Shown piece by piece: positions 21,930 to 32,764 of a stretch of 64,000 nt of DNA. How positions within the stretch are numbered: position 1 is the stretch's first letter; each line of letters opens with the position of its first letter. The stretch lies in contig OU015651.1 of assembly GCA_907165275.2 (NCBI GenBank), positions 13,848,501 to 13,912,500 on the forward strand, read 5' to 3'. Below the pieces are notes generated by a model. That model worked only from the letters and a program-made list of their open reading frames with translations, did not search any database and was not told the DNA's origin. Made by a program: the position numbers and the translations under genes. Source of the DNA: Zygaena filipendulae (lineage: Eukaryota > Arthropoda > Insecta > Lepidoptera > Zygaenidae).

Positions 21930-22425
21930 TTAATAAGCCTGTTTGGTAGGTAGTACTGGCTGCCAAAGATCATAAGTTTGCCTAATATTGTTTTTTAATC
22001 AAAAAATACCAGTCGGTCGTAACTATTACAACTTTTACGATAGCAAGCAAAGATAGCTTTTCGTTTTAACTTTACAGCGAGCGTCCATAAACGTTTTCTC
22101 AGTCAATTTGAAAAAGGAATGGCTAATTTCATTCAAATTGGTTGAAACAATCGAATAGGATCGTATTGACAAAACAAAAAAAAAATATATAAACAAAGGA
22201 AAAAGGCGAAATTGCAATTGGAAAACGGTATTTGTACTTAATTAGATCCAATGAACTGTTTGTAATGGAAATGCTCTGAATCGCTTCGCTTAGATTCTAG
22301 GGTCATCAGTTGTTACAGTACATTTACTTTAGGCGGCTGAAATTATCTGGCCACTTGGAAAATATTACCTTCTGCAACATTATTATTAAGGAAGAAGACA
22401 CTTTGGAATACTAAGCTCTTGATTT
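21930..22425. other. No gene seen
   Basis: AT-rich; the 60-codon minus ORF at 22035-22217 is unrecognised. Confidence 0.5.
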
Positions 22426-22768
22426 AATAGTACTTTGTTATCCTAGGGGTGAAAGTAACCAATAGATCGAGGGACTAAATAAGTCTTTCTCCCGAGGATA
22501 ACACTGTGCTTTTCATTACGAATGCAAGGAAAGTCAAAATAAAAATAGGAATTAGCTAAAGAAAAAAATGAGTGAATTTTATTTTACATAAATCAACCAT
22601 TAGGTGTGCTACTGGCCAGTATGTATGCCCCCTATGACATAAAAAAAAACTTGAGTTTCTGCAGTATCCAGCTGTCAGTTGAAAGCGATTCTCCCTAGGG
22701 CTGAAAAGTGTTACTTTCAACCCGCTTCTCAGGCAACTTCAGACCTACTTTCCGAGTATGAGTAATGA
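22426..22768 (-). mobile_element. Foldback element, short form, copy 1
   Basis: Same ends as the long form (AATAGTACTTTGTTATCC to GAGTATGAGTAATGA, reversed). The interior is a different, shorter module containing CCCCCTATGACATAAAA and ACCATTAGGTGTGCTACTGG. The terminal hairpin is reduced because the GGCGCC stem is absent. Confidence 0.85.
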
Positions 22769-22856
22769 AAAAACCATTTTTTTTTTTTAGATAAGTAAAC
22801 TTCTTAGTGGAAATACACTTGTAAGTTGTTCTCAGGTAGGGTAACAATTTGCGTAA

Positions 22857-23173
22857 TATGCTATTTGACTAATTTTTTTTCTAAATTATATTTAGTCCGT
22901 CAGATAGATAATAAAAAATTATAGACATACATGTCTGTAATTTTTTTATTATTGTTTTTTTCAAATTCATGAAAATATACCTACTTGGATAAAGCGCATT
23001 AAAGTTTGGGAGTGGAGGCTCGTAACGTCATATGCAGGTAAAAATTGCACCTGCTTGTGACGTCACGCGACATTTCGACTCAACGTATCTCCGTTATTTT
23101 TTAGCGTACGTTTATACGTGTCTAATATTGTATATGAATCCACAGGACGGACTAAAAATAAAAAAAAATTGTC
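22857..23173 (-). mobile_element. CRE-MITE copy 3, diverged
   Basis: Both AGTCCGTC-type arms and AAGCGCATTAAAGTTTGGG are present. One intact palindrome, TTGTGACGTCACGCG, remains; the other is degraded to CTCGTAACGTCATATG. A short inverted insertion ATAGACATACATGTCTGTAA occurs in the left arm. Confidence 0.75.
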
Positions 23174-23327
23174 TAAAAGCCTATTAAGTTATGATGTAAA
23201 TACGTTACGCGTACGTACGTCTATGTATGTTTTAAACTCGTACGTAGCTACGTTAATATTGCGAGTATACGTACAATTTCCAATGTGAGTTGATGATTTT
23301 TTTATTATTTTAGTATGTTTTTCCTCC

Positions 23328-23372
23328 CCAATTCCCGCGGGAACTCCCATAAACCGCTGAGGGCAGCCAGTA
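23328..23372. mobile_element. Helitron-like tail scrap
   Basis: AATTCCCGCGGGAACTCCCA followed by ACCGCTGAGGGCAGCCAGT is a short relic of the 3' module. Confidence 0.5.
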
Positions 23373-23374
23373 AT

Positions 23375-23757
23375 GATAATATAATTCGAAATTTGAAATA
23401 TTGACGAATTTCTGGTCACTAAATTACCCTCAACTAATGGCTTTAGCTTCCATAGCTCTCCCTGCAATGCGGGCAACGTGATCCGTCTATCTTAAGAGCT
23501 GTCTTACACACTCTTGCTTCAATCTAATCATTTATCCATCCAAGTTCCCCAAAAAAAAGAAGCGACCTTATAAAACAGCCAGTGTGCAATTAATCAAAAA
23601 CGCGTATTGAAACTCTCGTTTCGTGTAATTAAAATATCTTTTTTGTGTGTATTAATGAAACGAGGCTTGTTTTGCGGGCAGCCTTTGTTACGGCTAATGG
23701 TTTTCGTAATGCCTGTGCATTACAATCACGTCACACCAGCGGCCATTTTTATTAACA
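23375..23757. other. No gene seen
   Basis: Mixed sequence; the 95-codon minus ORF at 23189-23476 spans a repeat scrap and has no recognisable domain. Confidence 0.45.
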
Positions 23758-24060
23758 ACTAGCTGTGCCCCGCAGTTTTACACGAGTGAGATTCGGAATT
23801 ACCGCAAGAACTAAAAAAGTAGCCTGAGTTACCTACACCTTGTAACATCAGCATCTACAAGTGAAAGTCCCGTCGAAATCAGTCCAATCAGTCCAAGCCG
23901 AAACAAAGACGGACAGATAAAAAGTTTTTAGATTTTTTGTTTTAATTATAACTAGGTGACGTATTTCACATACATTTACTAAATAGCTGCAGTTATTTGA
24001 CATTACGAATGCACATTTTAATTTTATTTATATGTAGGTATATTATGATATTCGATATCC
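23758..24060 (-). mobile_element. CTAGCTGTGCCCCGC element, long subtype
   Basis: CTAGCTGTGCCCCGCAGTTT, CCCGTCGAAATCAGTCCAAT, AAGACGGACAGATAAAAAG, then TTTATTTATATGTAGGTATA as in 1762-2060. The shared region beyond the usual short element suggests a longer parent, possibly an RTE-type LINE (inference). Confidence 0.65.
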
Positions 24061-24596
24061 AATCAATAACTCCTCGAAAGTAAACTATATCCTTCTTCAG
24101 GATGCAATCCATTTTCTTGGCATATCTTATCGAAGTCTGTTTAGGCATGAAAAGGTTACAGACTTTACTACCACTACTTTCATAATTATCTATACGTACA
24201 TATAAAAAAACTGAACTGTCTGTTTGTAATTTCAAATTAACAGCTTCTAAAAGTATATAAGTACGGTACTTAGGTATATAAAAAACGCTTTTTTTTTAAA
24301 TTCCAGTACTGGTAGTAATCATGATGATCGATCGATACAATTCAGTTTAATTCGAATTCTTTAAGCTCACATTTGATCATCAGGAGGGGTGAGTACCCAA
24401 CAATTACGTAAACCTTTTTGTGCCGTGAGTAATTGCGAAGCGATCCATGCAGACGGCATTAAATAAATTGAATCCCTCTCTGTCGACGGGACCGTGACAG
24501 GAGAGCAAAAACATGGAGGAAGAACTGAAATTAAAAAAAAAAAAACGAATAAACAATTCCTTTTTTCTAACACAAAATCGGTGATTATGAGAGAAA

Positions 24597-24740
24597 TACT
24601 AGAAGAAGAAGAAAATACATTTATTTCAGCACAACACACAAGAAAAAGAGACAAACATCAACAGTGCCTAATCTAAAGAGACATAGATAATATCTCTTGC
24701 ATGCTCTGCCGAAAGGGTCACCAACTCCTTATAGGTAGGT
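24597..24740 (-). mobile_element. Probable retroelement 3' end
   Basis: On the minus strand: GAGTTGGTGACCCTTTCGGC, AGAGCATGCAAGAGATATTA, then GCTGAAATAAATGTATTTTC and a TTC run. The layout matches a lepidopteran LINE or SINE 3' terminus with a polyadenylation-like motif. The ORFs at 24367-24676 are antisense or sense shadows of this repeat. Confidence 0.5.
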
Positions 24741-24963
24741 AGGTAAATATGTACCTACTTATAGATAGCAAATAAAAGTTTATAACTCGCTGTTGCTTGC
24801 GGTTTTTAAATCATAAATAAAGCTATAGATAATGTTTTAGTTCAAATCATTTGCGCGCATTACACATACAAACAAACATAACGAAATAAAATAAAAAATT
24901 AAGGTTCTACTAGTACCTAAAAGAGAAAATATTTCCGTTCAATCATTTTCAAATAAAGAAATT

Positions 24964-25375
24964 CACACTTTACAACAAAGAGCTTCGCTTATTGCCAAGA
25001 GTCAAGTTACTCGCTGAGTGACTAATCCTAGTGAACCGACATAAAATCACATACCTACTGTTGCAGGTGGCCACACTGCAAGCGCCGCGACGCGTCTAGA
25101 TAGGGACATAGATAAGCAATAGTGTGTTAACCATTCTGCAGAAATTTTAAGTAAATCGTGTTTTTAAAATTATAGTGCCATTTTTCAACATTATTTTTTG
25201 TTAAACTTTTTGTTGGTATTTAAGCAATGTAATAAGATAAACACATAATTAAAAAACATTCTATAACTCTCAATAAAGCGTTCAGTATCAATAACTAAAT
25301 TTTATGGGTTAACACGTTATTGCTTATCGGCCATATCCAAGTGGCTCTTAGCAATAAGCGAAGCTCTTTGCAGTG
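24964..25375. mobile_element. Nested TIR element
   Basis: Outer ends: CAAAGAGCTTCGCTTATTGC on the left and the same word inverted at the right (25348-25370). Inside lies a second pair of inverted ends from 25104 to 25338 (GATAAGCAATAGTGTGTTAA and its counterpart). The inner unit occurs alone at 42230-42464. Either one element carries two TIR layers or one MITE was inserted near the end of another. Confidence 0.75.
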
Positions 25376-25570
25376 TGACATTAGCTTAATAATAAAGACG
25401 AATGAGAACCTAAAACCACAGCTTAAATTATTTAGTCTACAGCAAAGTCCACATTAAAGCGTACTTACATCAAACACTATTTTCACGTTTCAGCTTAATT
25501 TATTTAGTTTACTAAATAACGTACAGGCACTTACCTATATTTTCTGATTTTCTATTCAAAGTAAATTTGG

Positions 25571-26004
25571 TGAGACTCAGGCCCGTATTCCAGAAGGTGA
25601 CTCAGATCACGTTTTACTTGAGATTAGTTTTAAGCTCAGATCATAACTCAAGATCTTAACTACATCTTAAATAGAATGCGTTTTAAGTTATAATCACTTG
25701 AAACTAGTCTTGAGTAGGGATTCTGAACTCTGATTGGTTCTAATCAGTTGAAACTAGTCTTGAGTAGAGATTTTGAGCTCTGATTGGTTGAGTGGTCTTG
25801 AAATGACAGACGTAAACAAAGATCAAATCTTTGCTTGAATATAGATTAGTACTCAAGAGTCATTCTAGAATAAGGAAATAACTCAGCTGATAGTGGATTG
25901 ATGAATCGCGTTTCAAGTAAGGCTCTAAAATTAAAGTTTTACTTGAAATTAGTTTTAAAACTAGATTCATGACTTGAGTAACCTTTTGGAATACGGACCT
26001 CAAA
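25571..26004. mobile_element. TIR element, GGCCCGTATTCCAGAAGG ends
   Basis: Left ACTCAGGCCCGTATTCCAGA and right (inverted) TGAGGTCCGTATTCCAAAAG begin TIRs of about 40 bp that include TTTTACTTGA blocks. Inside, a segment of about 60 bp with GAAACTAGTCTTGAGTAG and CTCTGATTGGTT is directly repeated. Non-autonomous; superfamily unassigned. Confidence 0.75.
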
Positions 26005-26184
26005 ATCATGTTCAAGTATAATTACGCTTTACATTGCTAATTGGGAAACGTGACCTACTTAGTTAACGCTAATAATAACAATAATATAATAATATTATAG
26101 AATTTCACGCTCCTGAAGCAATCCAATCTTAAGTACTTATAGCTGAAACAATTACATTACCCTGCTTAGCGATGAGTCATTTTT

Positions 26185-26215
26185 AACCAACTTCCAAAAA
26201 AGGAGGAGGAGGTAA
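26185..26215 (+). repeat. GGAGGAGG repeat fragment
   Basis: TTAACCAACTTCCAAAAAAGG followed by AGGAGGAGG is the first 30 bases of the family at 19120 and 58190. Confidence 0.6.
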
Positions 26216-26334
26216 ACTTGTGTTAATCCTTTGATTAATGCTCGTGCATTAATCAAAAGATACCTGAGAACGAAACCCCGCCCGCTCATCTAATGAGAAG
26301 ACCATTTGTTTGTAAATAGTTAGCAAGCCAGACA

Positions 26335-26530
26335 TTTGGCAATAGCTCACCTGATGTTAAGTGACGGCGTGGTCAAATATCATAATACACCTAGCCTGAA
26401 ATGAGATCTGGCTTTCAAGTGAGGTTGCTGGAACACACCGTTAGGTGCTTGGTGATAGATTTTCAACTTGAAGGTGATCCAGCCAGCCGGGCACTAAAAG
26501 TGCTCTACCACCTTGCTATGATTTCCTCGC
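26335..26530 (+). repeat. CACCTGATGTTAAGTGA / CACCGTTAGGTGCTTGG repeat, copy 1
   Basis: TAGCTCACCTGATGTTAAGT, CACCTAGCCTGAAATGAGAT, TTTCAAGTGAGGTTGCTGG and CACCGTTAGGTGCTTGGTGA are shared in order with 54770-54935. Non-coding interspersed repeat. Confidence 0.75.
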
Positions 26531-26589
26531 TACGAGCGACAGCTTAAGCTCATTCTTTGAATGCGAACCTATGCCTTGCGACATGTATC

Positions 26590-26731
26590 TATCATGTAGG
26601 TTTATATATTTTTTTCCTGTTCTGTAACCTGCCACTATCGCCTAGCCAAAAGGTTGACTGGTAGAGAATGCCTTAGACATTAAGTCCGCCTTTTGAACGA
26701 TAAAGTGCCATAAAGTTCTTTGAATAAATAA
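26590..26731 (+). mobile_element. LINE 3' end with AATA tail
   Basis: GGTTGACTGGTAGAGAATGC, CTTAGACATTAAGTCCGCC, then AAAGTTCTTTGAATAAATAA. This is the canonical 3' terminus of a lepidopteran non-LTR retrotransposon, severely 5' truncated. Confidence 0.75.
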
Positions 26732-26734
26732 ATG

Positions 26735-27115
26735 TATCCAATCGCAAAAACCATTGAGCTATCATGGCGTAGCATGGCAATTTCCATAACAAAATTCTTT
26801 CACAATAGTTTCTCTAAAAACATTTTTACCAGCAACTCGGTTCTGAGAATAAAGGAAGCTAGGTCGCGAACAGCAAATACGGTAACCTGGAGTAAACAAA
26901 ACACTCGTCTGTGAAACGAGGCAAGTTGTACAATATGTTAGAAAAACACACCCTACAAATTGAAAGTTGACGGGTGACATGGAATATGGAATAGGCGCTG
27001 GCAACTTTTTATATGCTTTGGTAACGGCGTGACGACATCAAAGAACACACGGACTTCATATTACAAAGTGAATAAGTAATAACTATACTAGGTAATATCC
27101 AAAATTAGATGAACT
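26735..27115. other. No gene seen
   Basis: Overlapping ORFs on both strands (26732-26914, 26762-27004) lack recognisable domains. Confidence 0.45.
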
Positions 27116-27117
27116 CG

Positions 27118-27388
27118 TATCACCTGATTGGCGCAGAGGTCACCATGCCTGACCGCTATTCAAGGGGTTCCGGGTTCGATTCCCGGTGGGGATGGACTTT
27201 GTGTGATGAACACAGGGTCCACATTTTCCAGTCTGGGTGTGTTTATATATCTATAGTATAATATATAAGTAATTCTATGTAGTATATACCACGTTTGCTT
27301 GGTTTTCACGACACAAGCTAATAATAGCTTACTGTGGGATCAAGTAGATCTGTGTGTTGTGATGTGGATTATTATTATTATTATTATC
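27118..27388 (+). mobile_element. tRNA-derived SINE, copy 1
   Basis: The head has a Pol III A box TTGGCGCAGAGG (27128-27139) and a perfect B box GGTTCGATTCC (27173-27183). The body reads GTGATGAACACAGGGTCCAC, then ACACAAGCTAATAATAGCTT and GGGATCAAGTAGATCTGTG, ending in an ATT run. The acceptor and anticodon arms do not fold as a functional tRNA, and the sequence runs on into a shared body, so it is a SINE. Sister at 45476-45716. Confidence 0.9.
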
Positions 27389-27555
27389 ACGTAAAAGTCC
27401 GGGGTAAACAGTGTGATCAGATACGAAAGTAAGGAGATGCATTTCGCTTTTTGTTGACATGTGACACAAAAAAGGCGTATATTTTGTACCTAAATCACTT
27501 GCTTTAGGTCCTAAATATCATTGATGAATCACGCAAGAAGTTAAATTTATTTGTT

Positions 27556-27763
27556 ACTAGCTGTGCCCCGCGGTTTCTCCCGCGGAAATTTCGGAGTTCC
27601 CGCAAGAATTCCGGGATAAAAAGTACTCTATGTCCTTCTCTGTATCTTTGACAACGTTTGTACAAAATTTCATGATGCTCGGTTGAGCCGTTAAGGCGTG
27701 AAAGCGTAACAAACAGACAGACAGACAGAGTTACTTTCGCACTTATAATATTAGTAAGGATTT
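27556..27763 (-). mobile_element. Helitron-like element, full length
   Basis: CTAGCTGTGCCCCGCGGTTT to TTATAATATTAGTAAGGAT, with an intact core GAGCCGTTAAGGCGTGAAAG and a CAGA run. On the element strand it starts A|TCC and ends CTAG|T, with the hairpin near the CTAG end. Confidence 0.9.
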
Positions 27764-27764
27764 C

Positions 27765-28445
27765 CTTAACGTGAGTTCCTTAATGTTGTATTCTTTGCTA
27801 AATGCGCTACTTCCGTTGACTTCAAGCGATTTCACTGTCAAAATTTGTCTCTCACGTGCCAAAAAAGTATTAAAAGAAATAAACAATTTGCTATAGATAT
27901 TTTCCGTGAAAATTTATAGTATTAATTAATTATTATATCTTCTTTAGAACCAAGTGCGATCGAAAAAACAAAAGCATGGTAATGCACTTAAACATCACAC
28001 GTTTAGCTAAGAAATGAAATTCAAAACCACAGCTACGTGCTACGTACAGTTAAGTACTGGTTTAGCTTAGTGCTTTCATTGAAATAATGACGTCTTTGTA
28101 TCGATAGAGTAGCTCGTTCATTTGGAGTCGGAGAGCGTTCCAATCGTTCGCCGTGAATCGACTTAGTTCGAGCACTCATTTCGTGAGTGCTTACCAGATT
28201 GTTATCTCATTCGATATTGTTAAGCTTCGTTATATGGCTTTTAGCGTGCCCCTATACTAATATAACTCTTGTAACTGTGCCTAACGGGATTGCCTCGGTG
28301 CCTCCGATGAACAGTATATTATAAGGAAGCGGCTGTTCTCAACTCTTAAGCTGTCTCTATGGAAAAAATCACGCTATCACGTATTAGAAAATAGGTACCT
28401 AGTACCTACATAGTCTACACCTTTTCTATCGTGAGAAATCTGACG
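27765..28445. other. No gene seen; small perfect hairpin at 28171-28190
   Basis: AT-rich with a less AT-rich stretch at 28110-28210 that includes AGCACTCATTTCGTGAGTGC, a stem of 8 bp with a TTTC-like loop. No ORF supports an exon. Confidence 0.4.
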
Positions 28446-28447
28446 TT

Positions 28448-28641
28448 TGTACGTTTGTTTGTTTGTTACTCTTTTATACTCAACTGATCATCATGAAATT
28501 TTGCATATGTATACGTTGTCATTGGTATTTATTTATTTTATTTTATTTTTAAGGTATTTGGTATGTACAATTGCACATAGAAGGAAATATGGTATTTTTA
28601 TCCAGGAATTTCACGCTAGCTGTTCCCCGCAACAGCTAGTA
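28448..28641 (+). mobile_element. Helitron-like element, rearranged
   Basis: GTTTGTTTGTTTGTTACTCT, TGATCATCATGAAATTTTGC, an inserted TTTATTTTA-rich stretch, then ATCCAGGAATTTCACGC. The tail has GCTGTTCCCCGC followed at once by its inverse AACAGCTAGT. Confidence 0.7.
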
Positions 28642-28644
28642 CCT

Positions 28645-29397
28645 ACAATTATAACATAATTTAATTCGATAAGATAGTAGATTCCTAAAAAAAGGTATAT
28701 CCCTACGCATTAACATTAAAAAAGTATTTATTTTTTCAATTAAAACCCTATTATAGGTACATTTTTGATCGAGTCCAAAAAGAAGGAAGTTCTCTATTCG
28801 GATTTACTTAATTTTTTTTTCTTTAATATTTTACCTCAAAACTCTATCATTTCTAATTGTCATAATAATAAAGCTCGCTGTCTGTCGCACTCCATTGTTT
28901 ATAACTTTGTCTTCCTAGTTCAGCAAGGTCAACACGTATACCCGTTGTTCGCAAATAGGGAGCGGCGTTATTTCCGTTTGTGACGTGACGGGCTATTTCA
29001 CTTATTCCGAGTTCCTATCCTAGTACGAACGAGCGTTAAACTAATTCTACCTGCTACAAAAATAAAATCGTCTGAGATATTTCAATTAAAAAGAATTCGG
29101 AATTTATTTATTTATTTATTTAAGTACACAAAACAGATTGTAGTCATTACAATTTTTACTTATTATAGTGTATTATTATATGTTCCGACCACAAACCAGA
29201 GATATGCATACCTAGAAAGACTAAAAATATCGAGCAATGTACAAAGTAATATTTAAATTTATTTTGATATTTATGGATCTCAGAAAAAATAGAACCACAA
29301 TTAGCAAGTGCTAATATTTTAGGTACAGTTTTCTATTTCTATTTCGTTTCAAAAATTAGCAGCTATTCTATTGGCTTTTTTTCCAATATATTAAAGA
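28645..29397. other. No gene seen; TTTA microsatellite
   Basis: AT-rich; a TTTA run is at 29103-29123. The 72-codon ORF at 28765-28983 is unrecognised. Confidence 0.5.
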
Positions 29398-29600
29398 CTA
29401 GCTGTGCCCCGCGGTTTCAACCGCACGAAAGGTTTTTATATAACAACTTTTTTTCCCGACATCTGATTTCAATGAAACAAAGCCTATATGTAGCTCCAGG
29501 CTAAGCTTATCTACCTGTGAAAACCGCATGACAATCCGTTCAATAGATTCGGAGATTATCGCGAACAGTTAGACAAACAGAAAAGATTTTTAAAAACGCT
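29398..29600 (-). mobile_element. CTAGCTGTGCCCCGCGG element, TGTAGCTCCAGG subtype
   Basis: CTAGCTGTGCCCCGCGGTTT, AACAAAGCCTATATGTAGC, CCAGGCTAAGCTTATCTACC and CGTTCAATAGATTCGGAGAT, then ACAAACAGAAAAG. The tail is shared with the others but the body differs. Confidence 0.75.
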
Positions 29601-30012
29601 TTTTTTGTGGTGGGTTTCTCTTCGTTTATCATCGCCTGTCAGTTTTTGTTAAAAATATTCGATGTACAGAATCGTGGATTCTACTCTTTTATTATAGTAG
29701 GTCAGCCCTTCATAATACAATATTATGTAGCTCTACCGTTGTACAATTTTTCCTTTTAATTATAATTCTAATGTCATTTTTATTTATTGTATCCATGTCA
29801 TAATATGGACCGCCATCCAAGACCTCATTTTCCCCCACTGACCCATATTTTATGTTTCACATCACTATTGTCATTTGTATGGATTGAACGGTATCGTCTC
29901 ATTAAATGCATGTTCGTATTAAACCAGTGTTAGCGTAAAAAGAATTTATAACAGCAAAACTGTTTTGTAGTGAAATAAAGTTTATCGTTTTGTTTATGTT
30001 GAAAAATATTTT

Positions 30013-30593
30013 TCATTACTCATACTCGGAAAGTAGGTCTGAAGTTGCCTGAGAAGCGGGTTGAAAGTAACCCTTTTCAGCCCTAGGGAGAATCGCTTTC
30101 AACTGACAACTGTCAAATTATTAAAAAAAAACTAGGTCTATTTTCACATTTCTATTGAACCATGTTTCAACTTTCTATACAGCCAGCGCGATGTAAAATT
30201 GAAATAACGTAAAGTTTAAGTAGGTATTAATTAAAATAAAATTCACTCACTTTTTCTTAAGCTAATTCCTATTTATATTTTTTTATTTTCTTTAATTAAT
30301 ACTTAATAATTAAAGATAATATTTTTTTTAGGTCGCCACAATGTAAATAAAAAATACTGGCTGAATAGCTAGCCGGCCAAAGAAAAAGAAATAGGTGGGA
30401 AAGTGTCAAGCGACTATCCGATCTTCACTCATTTGTTCTTTAGCTACCTAATTCCTATTTTTATTTTGACTTTCCTTGCATTCGTAATGAAAAGCACAGT
30501 GTTATCCTCGGGAGAAAGACTTATTTAGTCCCTCGAAACCCCGTCTCGGGACTAAATAAGTTACTTTCACCCCTAGGATAACAATGTACTATT
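30013..30593 (+). mobile_element. Foldback element, long form, copy 2
   Basis: Nearly identical to 17396-18006 apart from the hairpin tip: TTATTTAGTCCCTCG pairs with CGGGACTAAATAAG directly, without the GGCGCC stem. The high identity among copies suggests recent movement. Confidence 0.9.
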
Positions 30594-30594
30594 T

Positions 30595-31503
30595 CACAGT
30601 AGGTACGTTAATTTAATACAGTACTTCCCCTCGCTTTGTTTGTGAAAATAAGAAACAAAACTTGCGAACGTGACATCTTATTACGAAAACAAACGGTATT
30701 TAATATTGCACGAACAAAATTCGTTTTTGTTCGCCACAACTTTTTCTATTACACATTGTTCTTCCATACAAAATTAGGTTTGGACTAGGCAATATTCGAA
30801 CGCTGTTTCCTTTCATATACTTTTTTGGGAGTTACTCAAAAAGTTTCTTTATTTTTGTGGTAAATTTTATTCGGTTCGAGTTTTACTCGTTAGTTTTTAC
30901 GCGAATTCGTAGACTATATTACGCTTTAAACATTAATGCATTGTAATAATCTAGAATTTAGAAAGATTTTCTAACTGACCTATACAACGACAACAACAGA
31001 CTGAATGCTTTTAAATGAAATTTAATATATTTGTTATCTCGTAAATCATTTAACATTTTATTTGTTATCTCGTAAATCATTAAACATTTATTTTTATCTC
31101 GTAAATCAAATAATTTCCGTGAAAATTTATAAATTCACGCGAACTCGAGGTAACTGAAATCTTTAAGGATTTCATTTTTTTTTCGCTCGTGTAATTAGAG
31201 CATTAACGTAGGCACATGCCTGACTCGCAGTCATTACCTACGTCATATTTTTTTATTAACTTCACTTTACGCTAGCGTCGATGAGAATTCTCGCGAAACA
31301 TTCTCTAGCCGAGAATTCCTGCAAGAGAGCTGAACAGCGGCGGTTGGTATTTACTTAATTTTCTAAAAGCAAGATTTTATGACCTCTTAATTTTACACTT
31401 TACAACCGACTCACGTATTCCCGCAGTGGGTTATAGATATTATATATTACATGAAAATAATTACATGAAAACAATTACCTACTTAAACTGAACATATTTA
31501 TAC
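30595..31503. other. No gene seen; short tandem repeat at 31034-31110
   Basis: TATCTCGTAAATCATT occurs three times at 31- and 29-bp spacing (31035, 31066, 31095). The rest is AT-rich with no ORF of note. Confidence 0.55.
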
Positions 31504-31812
31504 AGGGTGTCATCTTAAAGAGGGACTTATTAAACTCCTCGATAATTTTTGCTAGTGAAAATCAAAACACACATCACACATGATGAATCACAGGAAAAAA
31601 CCTTAAATGAAGCTTGGGCTCGCGCACTTACGATGATTTTCACATTTTTTGTTAGCGCGCTAGATAGATAAAAAGAAAAAGGGCTTTGATCTGTCAGTGC
31701 GTGGGCAACTTGAAAAAATTGTTTTTTTTTTTAATATTAGAGACTATAAAATCTAACACTGAATAGTTATTATTATCTCCTTCAATAGTCCCTTGTACCT
31801 TACACCCTGTAG
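31504..31812. mobile_element. ACAGGGTGT TIR element
   Basis: Left end ACAGGGTGTCATCTTAAAG and right end GTACCTTACACCCTGT give short inverted termini. The interior has GTCAGTGCGTGGGCAACTTG and CTGAATAGTTATTATTATC. The right half is matched by a fragment at 49165-49335. Unassigned DNA element. Confidence 0.7.
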
Positions 31813-31814
31813 GT

Positions 31815-32430
31815 ACACATTTTATTCACAAAGATGATTAATTTGCAAATATATTCTATACAAGATACAAAAATATTTTTAATAAAACGTCTCACTATCC
31901 TCGGAAAAAATGTTACATTGTTTTATAAGAATGCGAGCAAGACGACTAACTCGTGCCCGAGCTCAAGAACCTAATTGAATAAAGTATGGCAGGCTTGTTT
32001 TTAGCGAAAAGGAAATTATTAGGTAAAATATAATATCACAACGGACCTTTTTCTGCTTATATTCATGCAACGTGTATCTACATAATAATTTCAAACCGAT
32101 TTACGTCTCCACAGAGACTCTCAATTTCAACAGTTTCTCGCTGAGACAACCACAGTCTACAGCTGTACCTACTTTCCGGTGATAAAATGACAAAATTACA
32201 ACGTTTTTTACCATTCAGCTACTGAACCCCAAGCTTTTTACGGTTCTTAAGGTTGGAACATGGAAAGTTTCTTAGCACACGCTTTCTCTTAATTTTTTAT
32301 ACGTTGTTCCCCTGCAGTCTCACCAACGTAATTTTGGATTTTCACTCGGTAACTTTTTTATCTACTGAATGGAATTCTCTGTTGTTTTAATCTTTATCAA
32401 ATTCAGGAGCTGATGCCCGCGGGTTTTGTT
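31815..32430. other. No gene seen; degenerate tail near 32300
   Basis: At 32300-32350 TTGTTCCCCTGCAGTCTCAC resembles an old Helitron-like tail (minus). The remainder is unremarkable. Confidence 0.4.
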
Positions 32431-32432
32431 AT

Positions 32433-32760
32433 AATGGGCATGTTGACTAATTTTTATTTTTTAGTCCGTCTTGTAGATTATTAAAAAATATTGGACACGT
32501 ATTTTTTATTTTTTTACGTAATCAAAAAATAACGGCGATATATTGAGTTGAAATTTCGCGTGACGTCACTATTCTGTCAGTTTGTATGGCGGTTTTGCGG
32601 TTAGTGACGTCACGACCTCCTCATCCTAAACTTTAAAGCGCTTTATCTCTGTATATTTTAATTTATTTAAAAAAGCAAAAATACGTGTCTAATGATTTTT
32701 GATTTTCTAAATGACGGACTAATTAGAATTTTGATTTTCAAAAGTAGTCAACATTCCTAT
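32433..32760 (+). mobile_element. CRE-MITE copy 4, intact
   Basis: The best copy. ATGGGCATGTTGACTAATTT opens it and AAAAGTAGTCAACATTCC closes it. Two perfect GTGACGTCAC palindromes flank a spacer with TTTGTATGGCGGTTTTGCGG. Complementary AT-rich arms carry ACACGTATTTTTTATTTT and its mirror. Confidence 0.9.
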
Positions 32761-32764
32761 TGTG

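Noticed and set aside
27118..27200. Functional tRNA gene
   Set aside because: A and B boxes are present, but the acceptor and anticodon arms do not fold properly and the sequence continues into a body shared with 45476-45716; it is a SINE head.
28110..28210. First exon with splice donor GTGAGT after the hairpin
   Set aside because: GTGAGT occurs, but no open frame or promoter signal supports an exon.
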